From UBA6078 sp964468685 (GTDB lineage Bacteria > Desulfobacterota > Syntrophia > Syntrophales > UBA2210), in contig CAYXUH010000051.1 in NCBI GenBank assembly GCA_964468685.1, forward strand, positions 1 to 12,463: a stretch of DNA of 12,463 nucleotides, given 5' to 3'. The translations under genes and the position numbers were made by a program. Shown piece by piece: positions 1-10,145 of this stretch (its first letter is position 1; every line of letters starts with the position of its first letter). The notes below the pieces were generated by a model that did not search any database, was not told where the DNA came from, and saw nothing but the letters and a program-made list of their open reading frames with translations.

Positions 1-659
1 CGACGGTATCGTACTATCGGCTCGTAAACGAACTGGTCAGGGAACGGCTCGGCGGTCTGCATTCGGCGCGTGTTGTTCTGTACAGCGTCGATTTCGCGGA
101 GATCGAGCGGCTTCAGGATGCCGGAAAATGGGATGAGGCCGGAGGGATCCTGGCCAGCGCGGCGAAGGCTGTCGAGGCCGCCGGAGCGGATTTTCTGGTT
201 CTATGCACGAACACCATGCACAAAGTTATCGGCGCCATCGAGGCGGCAGTTACCATCCCGATCCTGCACATTGCGGACGCGACGGCATCCGAGGTTTTGC
301 GAGCGGGTGTATCGACGGTCGGTCTGCTCGGCACCCGCTTCACGATGGAGGAGGATTTTTATCGGGGACGTCTGGAGGAGCAGCACGGAATCAGGGTTCT
401 TGTTCCGGAAGACCGGGACCGCGAAGAGGTGCACCGGATCATCTACGATGAGCTGTGTAGGGGGGTTATTGATGACGCCTCGCGGGATCGATACTGCCAG
501 ATCATCGGCAGGCTTGTCGAACGCGGTGCCCAAGGTATTATCCTCGGCTGTACGGAGATCTCACTTCTGGTGTCGCAGGCGGATTCCCCCGTTTCGCTTT
601 TCGATACGACGAGTATTCACGCGCGCGGCGCGGTCGACTTCGCGCTTCGGGAGGCGTGA
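1..659 (+). CDS. Aspartate/glutamate racemase family protein, 5' end cut by the window
   Basis: This gene encodes a cofactor-independent amino-acid racemase of the Asp/Glu racemase superfamily, a cytosolic enzyme that interconverts L- and D-amino acids, typically aspartate or glutamate. The frame is open from base 3 and gives 218 visible residues. The visible part begins TVSYYRLVNE, which in family members follows a short leader of the type GLIGGMSWES, so only about 12 to 15 residues are missing. Conserved blocks are HSARVVLYSVDF near residues 20-31, LCTNTMH with the first catalytic cysteine at visible residue 68 (TGC at 204-206), and GCTEI with the second at residue 183 (TGT at 549-551). Both active-site thiols are therefore present and the protein looks functional. 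The family assignment is firm. The preferred substrate cannot be read from the sequence, and neighbouring genes do not help. Confidence 0.9.
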   Translation, partial: TVSYYRLVNELVRERLGGLHSARVVLYSVDFAEIERLQDAGKWDEAGGILASAAKAVEAAGADFLVLCTNTMHKVIGAIEAAVTIPILHIADATASEVLRAGVSTVGLLGTRFTMEEDFYRGRLEEQHGIRVLVPEDRDREEVHRIIYDELCRGVIDDASRDRYCQIIGRLVERGAQGIILGCTEISLLVSQADSPVSLFDTTSIHARGAVDFALREA

Positions 660-687
660 TGCCCCGGGAGTGTAAGGGAGGGGTTAC

Positions 688-744
688 ATGGTCGGTAGGG
701 AGACCATTGCTCTTGGAATCATCATTGTTCTTGTCTTTCTCTGA
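688..744 (+). pseudogene. 18-codon hydrophobic start of a disrupted gene
   Basis: An ATG at 688 sits about five bases after a strong purine-rich ribosome binding site (AAGGGAGGGG, 674-683). It encodes MVGRETIALGIIIVLVFL and then a TGA at 742-744. The peptide looks like the start of a first transmembrane helix or a signal anchor. It does not resemble the start of a DUF885 protein, yet the DUF885 remnant continues in the same frame immediately after the TGA. The simplest reading is that this is the real start of a former membrane-protein gene whose body was lost, leaving its 5' end joined to unrelated coding debris. A genuine 18-residue membrane peptide is a less likely alternative. The parent gene is not recognised. 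Confidence 0.45.
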
Positions 745-1731
745 CGATTCGCGTGCATCCGCCAGCTCTACCTGACCCTTGCCTGTGTCGGACTGGCCGA
801 GGCAATGGCGGCGGAAGATCCGGCGGCACGACACGAAAGGGCCGGGAGCCTCTCCATCTTTCTGGATCAGGCGAGCCGGGCCCTGGCGAATGTCCCCATC
901 CTGTTCCGGGATATCGGTCTGGAGATGGTCTCGGACACTGTAAATTATCTCGCCTCCCTTGTGGGGATGCTGCCCGAACTCTGGTCCGCCTTTCCCGCCT
1001 TGGAGCGGTTCAGGGCAGCGGTCCTCTCGGCGATGACACGCGAGGATTTTCTCCTCCCACGGGATCTGCTGGAGCGCATATACCGGTCCCATATGGCTTG
1101 TGAGATGGGGATAGAGGAGATACAGGAGACCCTCGAACAGGAGATCCATGAGATGGAGGGGACCCTGGACCGGGAGGCCGGGCGCCTTCTCGCGGACCGA
1201 CCCTGGCCCGAGGCGCTCGAGGGTATCTCCGTGCCGGACATGGGAAAGGGGGAGGTGATCGGGCAGTATCGGGATGAGGTTGAGAGGCTGGCGCACCACT
1301 GCCTGGAGCGGAGATGGATCTCGTCCGAGCAGCTCTCCGCCTGCCCGGTCACGGTCGCCCCGATGCCGGCCTTTCTCTCAGCTATCCGCTCGGCCTCCAG
1401 TTACAGCATTCCCCCCGGACACCCTCCCTCGGGGGGGATATTCTATGCCATCGATTCCCATGCATCACAAGGGGAGGACCATCGTGAATGCCCGATGCTC
1501 TCCGCCCATGAGACCTATCCGGGGCACCATCTTCTGGATGTTTCACGCTGGAGTCTGCAGAGGTCCTATCGCAGGGCCGTCGAACAGCCCATCTTCTACG
1601 AAGGATGGGCCTGCTTTGCGGAGGAACTGATGAGGTTGACGGGATACTTTAGAGGGCCGGCGGATCGCCTGCTGCTGGCCAGGCGCAGGCTCTGGCGTGC
1701 CGTGAGGGAAGAGGTGACTACGGGAGCATGA
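745..1731 (+). pseudogene. DUF885 family peptidase-like protein, truncated at both ends
   Basis: DUF885 proteins are bacterial zinc-metallopeptidase-like proteins, usually about 530 to 600 residues, with an HExxxGH signature. Family-like sequence is open from 745 (RQLYLTLACVGLAEAM) to the TGA ending at 1731. The first in-frame ATG is at 805, has no convincing ribosome binding site, and would give 308 residues. Counting from that ATG, the metal-binding motif HETYPGHH lies at residues 235-242 and the downstream EGWACFAEE motif, probably with the third ligand, starts at residue 266. The core is therefore intact in sequence. The N-terminal region that normally precedes this part is absent. The C-terminus stops soon after the LLARRRLWRAV block, where homologues usually continue for roughly 100 residues. 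Loss of both ends and of a usable start suggests a decaying gene. Expression as a shortened protein from 805 cannot be excluded. Confidence 0.7.
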
Positions 1732-1785
1732 CCAACCGGATGGTTGTTATTGCAAAGAAGGAGTAGAGATAAGGAGGGAATACCC

Positions 1786-4367
<2,582 letters not shown>

Positions 4368-4425
4368 GCAGTGTGTGGGATCGACCGCTTCGGGACGAGA
4401 GGATGTTGTGCAGGGAGGGGTATTT

Positions 4426-4506
4426 ATGGTAAGAGAGTTCAAGGAAAATCCGCTGGGGGGAATCAACGGAACCGTCAGGTATCACGCGGCATTCGGCAGC
4501 GTTTAA
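4426..4506 (+). CDS. Small ORF of 26 codons with a strong ribosome binding site
   Basis: The ATG at 4426 lies five bases after CAGGGAGGGG (4411-4420), as good a ribosome binding site as those of the confirmed genes here. The peptide begins MVREFKENPLGGINGT, is polar with no membrane segment, and ends at TAA 4504-4506. I do not recognise it. It lies between the copper ATPase and a pair of hairpins. It could be a genuine small protein, or the surviving 5' end of a gene whose remainder was lost. After the stop the frame runs straight into the hairpin elements, which would fit truncation by insertion of those repeats. No cysteine or metal-binding motif links it to copper handling. Confidence 0.35.
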   Translation: MVREFKENPLGGINGTVRYHAAFGSV

Positions 4507-4523
4507 TCTAGGACGGGTTATAT

Positions 4524-4589
4524 CCCCCGCCCCTTGGGGCGTTCATTGCTTTTGAAGATACCCCACTGCTTGTGGCGGGGTAGTTCATT
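4524..4589 (+). repeat. Two tandem REP-like hairpins, each followed by GTTCATT
   Basis: The first unit is CGCCCC-TT-GGGGCG (4528-4541), whose final G begins GTTCATT at 4541-4547. The second unit is TACCCC (4559-4564) pairing with GGGGTA (4577-4582), with an extra AC/GT pairing and a three-base bulge, followed directly by GTTCATT at 4583-4589. A palindrome with a fixed short tail present twice 42 bases apart is the layout of repetitive extragenic palindromes. The pair may also act as a transcript end between the copper ATPase and the next gene, although no run of T follows. Whether the unit recurs elsewhere in the genome cannot be seen from this window. Confidence 0.5.
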
Positions 4590-4627
4590 CGGATTCGAAA
4601 ACTATCAGAGAAGAGGGAGGTTGTTAC

Positions 4628-5590
4628 ATGGCCAGGGAGATCACCGCGCAGGAGTTGAACACGGAAGCATTCATCAATGAGAAGGTAGAGGAGATCAGGG
4701 AGGCCGTTGGAGACACCACGGCCATCAACGCCCTGTCGGGAGGAGTCGATTCATCGGCGGTCACGATGCTCGGACACAGGGCTCTTGGAAAGCGTCTCAG
4801 GACCATTTTTGTCGAAAACGGGATCATGCGCGAGGGAGAGGCCAAACAGGTCGTGGACTTTTTCCAGAAACTCGGTGTGACGGTCGAGGTGGTCGATGCG
4901 CGCAAGGAATTTTTCACCGCGCTGAGTGGAATCACGGACCCGGAAGAGAAACGCGAGGCGATTACCCAGACCTTTTATCGAGACGTATTCGGACGCATCG
5001 TCAAGGAAAGCGCGGCGAAATGCCTCCTCCAGGGGACGATCCTGACCGATGTCGACGAGACCGTCGCGGGGATCAAGCGGCAGCACAACGTCTTCGAACA
5101 GCTCGGCATCGACCCGCAGGAGACCTTCGGCTACCGCATCCTCGAACCGCTCATTCAGCTTCGCAAGGACGGCGTGAGAAGGGTCGGCGAGGCCCTCGGA
5201 CTTCCGGTCGACCTGTTCAATCGCATTCCCTTCCCGGGGCCGGCCCTTGCGGCACGCGTGATAGGAGAGGTGACCCCGGATCGCATCGAGACGGTCAGAA
5301 AGGCGAACACTATTGTCGAGCGTCTGCTTAAGGATACCGGCGCCTTTCAGTACCTGGCGATCCTTCATGAAGACCGCGTGACCGGGATGCGCGACGGTAA
5401 GCGCGATTTCGGTCAGCAGATCGAGGTGCGTTGCTGGGACAGTGTCGATGCGCGGACCGCGACACCGACCAGGCTCTCATTTGAAACCCTTGAAGAGATT
5501 TCCGGCGAGATCATCCGCGAGATCCCCGGTGTCGTCAGTGTCACATACAATATAGCATCGAAACCGACATCAACGATCGAGGCGATCTGA
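4628..5590 (+). CDS. Stand-alone GMP synthase ATP-pyrophosphatase subunit (GuaA C-terminal type), divergent
   Basis: This 320-residue protein matches the ATP-pyrophosphatase plus dimerisation half of GMP synthase, which adenylates XMP for amination to GMP. The ATG at 4628 follows GAGGGAGG at about 4613-4620. The PP-loop SGGVDSS is at residues 37-43. Later blocks match the family: LLQGTILTDV, LEPLIQLRKDGVRRVGEALG, PFPGPALAARVIGEVTPDR, and a C-terminal SKPTSTIEAI. No glutaminase domain is fused or adjacent. Split GuaA is normal in archaea, whereas most bacteria have a fused enzyme. Several usually invariant positions differ: the HHNVGG loop appears as RQHNVFEQ, and the substrate-contacting C-terminal KPPATIEWE appears as KPTSTIEAI. 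It could be the B subunit of a split GMP synthase or a paralogue acting on another substrate. Family membership is firm; the exact reaction is not. Confidence 0.8.
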   Translation: MAREITAQELNTEAFINEKVEEIREAVGDTTAINALSGGVDSSAVTMLGHRALGKRLRTIFVENGIMREGEAKQVVDFFQKLGVTVEVVDARKEFFTALSGITDPEEKREAITQTFYRDVFGRIVKESAAKCLLQGTILTDVDETVAGIKRQHNVFEQLGIDPQETFGYRILEPLIQLRKDGVRRVGEALGLPVDLFNRIPFPGPALAARVIGEVTPDRIETVRKANTIVERLLKDTGAFQYLAILHEDRVTGMRDGKRDFGQQIEVRCWDSVDARTATPTRLSFETLEEISGEIIREIPGVVSVTYNIASKPTSTIEAI

Positions 5591-5686
5591 GGGAGAAGGG
5601 CCGAGCCGCAGTACCATGTGGCGTTGGTGTCTCCGGTGAACGGTTTGATGCATATCTGATTGCAACATCATACAGGGGAAATGCAT

Positions 5687-7639
5687 ATGGCAAAGACGCT
5701 CACACAGAAGATACTGGAGGGGCACCTGGTTGCGGGTGCCTATGAACCGGGGACCGAGATAGGAATCCGCATAGACCAGACCCTGACCCAGGACGCCACC
5801 GGTACGATGGCGTATCTACAGTTCGAGGCCATGGGGGTCGACAGGGTAAGGACGGACAGTTCGGTGAGCTTTATCGATCACAATACTGTTCAGATCGGGT
5901 TCGAGAACGCGGATGATCACCGATATCTCCAAGGCGTGGCCGCCCGGTACGGTGTTTATCTGTCCCGGGCGGGAAACGGTATCTGTCATCAGGTACACCT
6001 TGAGCGGTTTGGAAGCCCCGGAACGACGCTCCTGGGCTCCGACAGCCATACCCCCACAGGGGGTGGTATCGGACAGATCGCCATCGGGGCGGGTGGCCTG
6101 GATGTGGCGCTGGCTATGGCCGGCGAGCCCTTCTATCTGACCTGTCCCCGGGTGATCAGAATCAACCTGACCGGCAGACTACAGCCCTGGGTAAGCGCCA
6201 AGGATGTCATTCTCAAAATCCTGGAGATATTTGGAACGAAGGGGAATGTGGGATGTGTCTTCGAGTACGGAGCGCCGGGCGTCAGAACCCTGAGCGTCCC
6301 GGAGAGGGCGACGATCGCCAATATGGGGGCGGAGTGCGGTGTCACTACCTCCCTCTTCCCCAGTGATGAGGAAACGAAGAAGTTTCTCAGAGCTCAGGGG
6401 AGGGGAGATAGCTGGCAGAACTTGGCTGCGGATCCGGATGCCCAATATGCGAAGGTGGTCGCGATCGACCTCTCCCAACTGGTCCCACTGACGGCAACCC
6501 CTCACAGTCCCGGCAACATAGCCACCGTCAGGGAACTGGAGGGGATGGAGGTGCACCAGGTCTGTATCGGATCCTGCACTAACTCGTCGTACCGGGATCT
6601 GATGGTGGTCGCGAAGGCCCTGAAGGGTAAAAAGGTACACCCGGGTGTCAGCTTTATCCTGGCGCCGGGCTCCCGGCAGGTGGTCGACATGCTGGCGAGG
6701 AACGGTGCCCTCGCCGACCTCATTGAGACGGGGGTCAGACTGGAAGAAAACGCATGCGGATTCTGCATCGGGAACAGTCAGTCTCCCCAGACCGAGGCCG
6801 TTTCTCTCAGGACCAGCAACCGAAACTTCCTGGGCAGATCGGGGACCAAGAGTGCGAACGTGTATCTGGTAAGTCCGGAGACGGCGGCCGCGGCCGTCAT
6901 AACGGGGAGGATGACGGATCCGAGGGACCTCGGGATGCCCTATCCCGAGATCGCGATGCCCGACGCGTTTATCATAGACGATTCGATGATGGTCCCCCCA
7001 TCCGATGATCCGGGGAGCGTTGAAATCTGGCGGGGACCCAACATTGGGGCGCCACCGACCAGCGATCCGCTTCCCAAACACGTGGCCGGGGTCGTGACCA
7101 TCAAGGTAGGGGACAATATCACCACGGACCACATTATACCCGCCGGTGCGAAGATGAAGTACCGGTCCAACATTCCCGCGTACTCCGAGTTTCTGTTCGA
7201 AATCGTTGATCCGGAGTTCTACAATCGGGCCAGGGAGGTGAGGGATTCAGGCAGGGACAACATCATCGTGGGGGGGCTCAGCTACGGGCAGGGTTCTTCC
7301 CGTGAACATGCCGCTCTCTGCCCCATGTATATGGGCGTAAAGGCGGTCATCGCAAGGTCCTTTGAGAGGATACACACGGCAAATCTGATAAACTTCGGCA
7401 TTGTCCCACTGACCTTCAAAAACGAAGACGATTACGATTCGATACAACAGGCTGACAGCCTGGAGATCCGGGATATCCGGAAAAAGATCGGCAGAGGAGA
7501 ACCGCTGGTTGTGAGGAACACCACCCGGGGGACCGAATTCGAAGTCGACTGCGACCTTTCGGAGAGGGCGAAGAAGATTGTCCTTGCGGGGGGGATGCTG
7601 TCGCTGATCAGAAATAAAAAAGGTACGGGAGAAGGATAA
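5687..7639 (+). CDS. acn: Aconitate hydratase (Aquifex-type), first gene of the reductive TCA operon
   Basis: Aconitase interconverts isocitrate and citrate through cis-aconitate using a [4Fe-4S] cluster. Of the nearby in-frame ATGs (5660, 5681, 5687), I chose 5687 because the AGGGGAA box at 5674-5680 is correctly spaced for it, giving 650 residues (MAKTLTQKI). All three cluster ligands are visible: Cys297 in GSCTNSS, and Cys357 and Cys360 in CGFC. Other active-site blocks are DSHTPTGGG from residue 119, TTDHIIPAG at 479-487 at the start of the swivelling domain, and SYGQGSSREHAAL from 532 with the substrate-binding serine and arginine. At about 650 residues it fits the shorter Aquifex-type aconitases rather than the roughly 890-residue AcnA or AcnB. 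Its TAA directly abuts the isocitrate dehydrogenase ATG. Here it probably runs from isocitrate to citrate, feeding ATP-citrate lyase. Confidence 0.95.
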   Translation: MAKTLTQKILEGHLVAGAYEPGTEIGIRIDQTLTQDATGTMAYLQFEAMGVDRVRTDSSVSFIDHNTVQIGFENADDHRYLQGVAARYGVYLSRAGNGICHQVHLERFGSPGTTLLGSDSHTPTGGGIGQIAIGAGGLDVALAMAGEPFYLTCPRVIRINLTGRLQPWVSAKDVILKILEIFGTKGNVGCVFEYGAPGVRTLSVPERATIANMGAECGVTTSLFPSDEETKKFLRAQGRGDSWQNLAADPDAQYAKVVAIDLSQLVPLTATPHSPGNIATVRELEGMEVHQVCIGSCTNSSYRDLMVVAKALKGKKVHPGVSFILAPGSRQVVDMLARNGALADLIETGVRLEENACGFCIGNSQSPQTEAVSLRTSNRNFLGRSGTKSANVYLVSPETAAAAVITGRMTDPRDLGMPYPEIAMPDAFIIDDSMMVPPSDDPGSVEIWRGPNIGAPPTSDPLPKHVAGVVTIKVGDNITTDHIIPAGAKMKYRSNIPAYSEFLFEIVDPEFYNRAREVRDSGRDNIIVGGLSYGQGSSREHAALCPMYMGVKAVIARSFERIHTANLINFGIVPLTFKNEDDYDSIQQADSLEIRDIRKKIGRGEPLVVRNTTRGTEFEVDCDLSERAKKIVLAGGMLSLIRNKKGTGEG

Positions 7640-8857
7640 ATGGGTGAAAAGATCAGGGTAAAAACTCCGATAGTAGAGATGGATGGGGATGAAATGACCA
7701 GGATCATGTGGCAGATGGTCAAGGAAAAGCTGCTGTTCCCCTATCTTGGCATGGAGATCGACTATTATGACCTGGGCCTCAAAATGAGGGACGATACCGA
7801 CGACCAGGTTACTATCGACGCGGCCCACTCCATTATGAGGTACAAGGTAGGGGTCAAGTGTGCGACCATTACGCCCAACGCGGCACGGGTCGAGGAATAC
7901 GGTCTCAAAAAGCAGTGGGACAGTCCAAACGGTACCATCAGGGGGATGCTCGATGGGACGGTGTTCCGGGCGCCGATCCTGGTGAAGAACATACGGCCGG
8001 CGGTCGTGGGCTGGAAGAAACCGATCCATATCGGGCGGCACGCGTACGGCGATGTCTATAAAAACGAGGAGATACGAATACGCAAGCCCGGCATTGCCGA
8101 GCTGGTTTTTACCCCCGGCGACGGGAGTGAATCGGTGCGGAGGATTATCCATGAATTCAGGGACCCGGGGATCATCCAGGGGGTCCACAATCTGGATTCC
8201 TCCATCCGGAGCTTCGCCACCGCATGTTTTACGTATGCCCTGGATCAGGGGATAGATGTGTGGTTCGGCACGAAGGATACCGTTTCCAAGACGTATGACG
8301 CGCGGTTTCGTGAGATATTCGAGGAAGAATATGAAGCGAACTGGAGGGGCGTCTTTGAGGGGGCGGGGATCGAATACTTCTTCACCCTTATCGACGATGC
8401 CGTCGCACGGATCATGAAATCCGAAGGGGGGATGCTCTGGGCCTGCAAGAATTACGATGGGGATGTCATGTCGGATATGCTCGCCTCGGCATACGGAAGT
8501 CTGGCGATGATGACCTCCGTTCTCGTTTCTCCGAAGGGGTGCTTCGAGTACGAGGCGTCTCACGGCACGGTCCAGAAACACTATTACAAACACCTCGCAG
8601 GGGAGAATACCTCCACGAATTCGACGGCGCTCATCTTTGCCTGGACGGGCGGTCTGAAGAAGCGGGGGGAACTGGACGGCACCCCCGAGGTTTCCACCTT
8701 CGCGCAGAAGGTTGAAGACGCGGTTATAGAGACGGTTGAAGGGGGGATCATGACCGGAGATCTCATGAGGATCGCGGGGTCGGATCCGAAGAACCGGCAG
8801 GTCTCCACGGAAGGCTTTATAGATCATATACGGGAGGTCCTGGAGCAAAGAATGTAA
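7640..8857 (+). CDS. icd: Isocitrate dehydrogenase, homodimeric type II (NADP-type)
   Basis: This 405-residue protein closely resembles the eukaryote-like type II isocitrate dehydrogenases. In the reductive cycle it carboxylates 2-oxoglutarate to isocitrate; in the oxidative direction it does the reverse. Visible motifs are EMDGDEMTR near the start, VGVKCATITPN, the substrate loop SPNGTIR at 95-101, GRHAYGDVYK, and the metal site KNYDGDVMSD with Asp275 and Asp279. The KSEGG lysine that helps bind the NADP 2'-phosphate is kept. In the HGTV loop, positions 313-314 are Lys-His where the human NADP enzyme has Arg-His, a conservative change, so NADP remains the likely cofactor though not certain. 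The ATG directly follows the aconitase TAA, with its ribosome binding site inside the end of that gene, suggesting translational coupling. The position between aconitase and ATP-citrate lyase supports a carboxylating role. Confidence 0.95.
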   Translation: MGEKIRVKTPIVEMDGDEMTRIMWQMVKEKLLFPYLGMEIDYYDLGLKMRDDTDDQVTIDAAHSIMRYKVGVKCATITPNAARVEEYGLKKQWDSPNGTIRGMLDGTVFRAPILVKNIRPAVVGWKKPIHIGRHAYGDVYKNEEIRIRKPGIAELVFTPGDGSESVRRIIHEFRDPGIIQGVHNLDSSIRSFATACFTYALDQGIDVWFGTKDTVSKTYDARFREIFEEEYEANWRGVFEGAGIEYFFTLIDDAVARIMKSEGGMLWACKNYDGDVMSDMLASAYGSLAMMTSVLVSPKGCFEYEASHGTVQKHYYKHLAGENTSTNSTALIFAWTGGLKKRGELDGTPEVSTFAQKVEDAVIETVEGGIMTGDLMRIAGSDPKNRQVSTEGFIDHIREVLEQRM

Positions 8858-8867
8858 AGGGGGAAAG

Positions 8868-10145
8868 ATGGCACAGAGAGCTATCAGAGAAGCGGACGGC
8901 AAGGGGATGATGGCCCGTCTCCTTGCGGAGTACACCGGGAGGAGATACACGGTTCGAACCCGGTTAGTGTCGGTGGGGCCTGAGACCGATCTTACAAAAC
9001 TTCCCGGCAGGCACCCGTGGCTCCTGAAGAATCGACTGACGGTCAAGGTCGACCAGCTGATCAAGCGGAGGGGCAGGAATGGATTGCTGCTCCTCGATGC
9101 CGACTGGAAGGGCGCCAAGCGGTGGATCGGGGAGCGGATGAACGCAGAGATGCTGGTGGACGGCGTCACCGGGGTGCTTAACCATTTTATTGTGGAGCCC
9201 TTTGCCCCGCACGAGAAGAAGGACGAATACTACGTGGCCATCATCTCTCAGCGGGAGGGGGATGACATCCTCTTCCATCACGATGGAGGGATCAATATCG
9301 GGAATGTCGATGCCACGGCCATGAGGCTGTCGGTACTCATTGGGAAAATGCCAACGGCAGGGCAGATCGAAAAAGGACTCCTCGACAGGATTCCAAAGGA
9401 ACAAAAGGCCCTGATCGCCGGCTTTATCGAGGGTCTCTTCAAATTCTACGCGGACCTGAACTATACCTATCTTGAGATAAACCCATTTATCGTTCATGAA
9501 GAGGCTATCCTTCCCCTGGATCTGGCGGCAAAGCTCGACGACACGGCCGCCTTTGTCAGCGGGGAAAAGTGGGGGAAGATACAGTTCCCCACCCCCTTCG
9601 GCAGGATGCTCTCGAAGGAGGAGGCGTACATAGAAGATCTGGATTCCAAGACGGGGTCTTCACTCAAATTGACCGTTCTCCATCCCGAGGGGCGCGTCTG
9701 GACGATGACCGCCGGAGGAGGCGCTTCCGTGATCTATGCCGACACCATTACCGATCTGGGATTCATGGATGAGATGGCCAACTACGGCGAGTACTCCGGA
9801 GATCCCAACGAGGAGGTCACCTATCTCTATGCAAAAACGATCCTCGATCTGATGACGCGGAGAAAGAATCCCCGGGGGAAGTTCTTTCTCATCGGAGGGG
9901 GGATCGCCAATTTTACCGATGTAGCCATCACCTTTCGGGGCATCATCCGTGCCCTCAGGGAGTACTGTGAGAAACTCAAAGAGGGGAAGGTGAAGATTTT
10001 TGTCAGGCGCGGGGGGCCCAACTACAATGAAGGGCTGGACAGCGTGAGGGCGGTGGGGGACGAACTGGGCCTTTCCATCCATGTATACGGCCCGGAGACG
10101 CATATGACCAGGATCATATCGATGGCGCTGAAGGGGGACAGATAA
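8868..10145 (+). CDS. aclB: ATP-citrate lyase small (beta) subunit, ATP-grasp and citrate-binding
   Basis: This subunit corresponds to the N-terminal half of animal ATP-citrate lyase and to bacterial AclB. With AclA it converts citrate, ATP and CoA to acetyl-CoA, oxaloacetate, ADP and phosphate. Its 425 residues align almost end to end with the human enzyme: HPWLLKNRLTVKVDQLIKRRG in the ATP-grasp region, LFHHDGGINIGNVDA, TYLEINPF with ATP/metal-binding acidic residues, and PFGRMLSKEEAYI. The citrate-binding fold has TAGGGAS at 281-287, IANFTD at 346-351 (Asn348 and Thr350), and Arg381 in FVRRGGPNY, matching the human citrate contacts. The start at 8868 follows AAGGGGGAAAG, ten bases after the isocitrate dehydrogenase stop. 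Length and completeness indicate a functional enzyme. Succinyl-CoA synthetase is excluded by the extent of the match and by the partner gene. Confidence 0.96.
   Translation: MAQRAIREADGKGMMARLLAEYTGRRYTVRTRLVSVGPETDLTKLPGRHPWLLKNRLTVKVDQLIKRRGRNGLLLLDADWKGAKRWIGERMNAEMLVDGVTGVLNHFIVEPFAPHEKKDEYYVAIISQREGDDILFHHDGGINIGNVDATAMRLSVLIGKMPTAGQIEKGLLDRIPKEQKALIAGFIEGLFKFYADLNYTYLEINPFIVHEEAILPLDLAAKLDDTAAFVSGEKWGKIQFPTPFGRMLSKEEAYIEDLDSKTGSSLKLTVLHPEGRVWTMTAGGGASVIYADTITDLGFMDEMANYGEYSGDPNEEVTYLYAKTILDLMTRRKNPRGKFFLIGGGIANFTDVAITFRGIIRALREYCEKLKEGKVKIFVRRGGPNYNEGLDSVRAVGDELGLSIHVYGPETHMTRIISMALKGDR

Noticed and set aside
742..744. TGA at 742-744 as a selenocysteine codon linking the hydrophobic start to the DUF885 frame
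   Set aside because: There is no selenocysteine-type active site at this point, no clear downstream selenocysteine insertion hairpin, and the upstream peptide does not match DUF885 proteins.
538..1299. A 253-codon minus-strand open frame over the end of the racemase and the DUF885 remnant
   Set aside because: It is opposite sequence with clear racemase and DUF885 motifs and shows no protein-family features of its own.
5645..5673. A possible promoter upstream of the aconitase gene (TTGATG, 17 bases, TCATAC)
   Set aside because: The -10 match is poor and the pair is close to what chance gives. A promoter must lie in or near 5591-5680, but I cannot place it with confidence.
7247..9169. A 640-codon open frame on the minus strand across the end of the aconitase gene, isocitrate dehydrogenase and the start of aclB
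   Set aside because: It is antisense to three well-recognised genes, has no recognisable domain, and crosses gene boundaries. Long antisense frames are common in GC-rich coding DNA.
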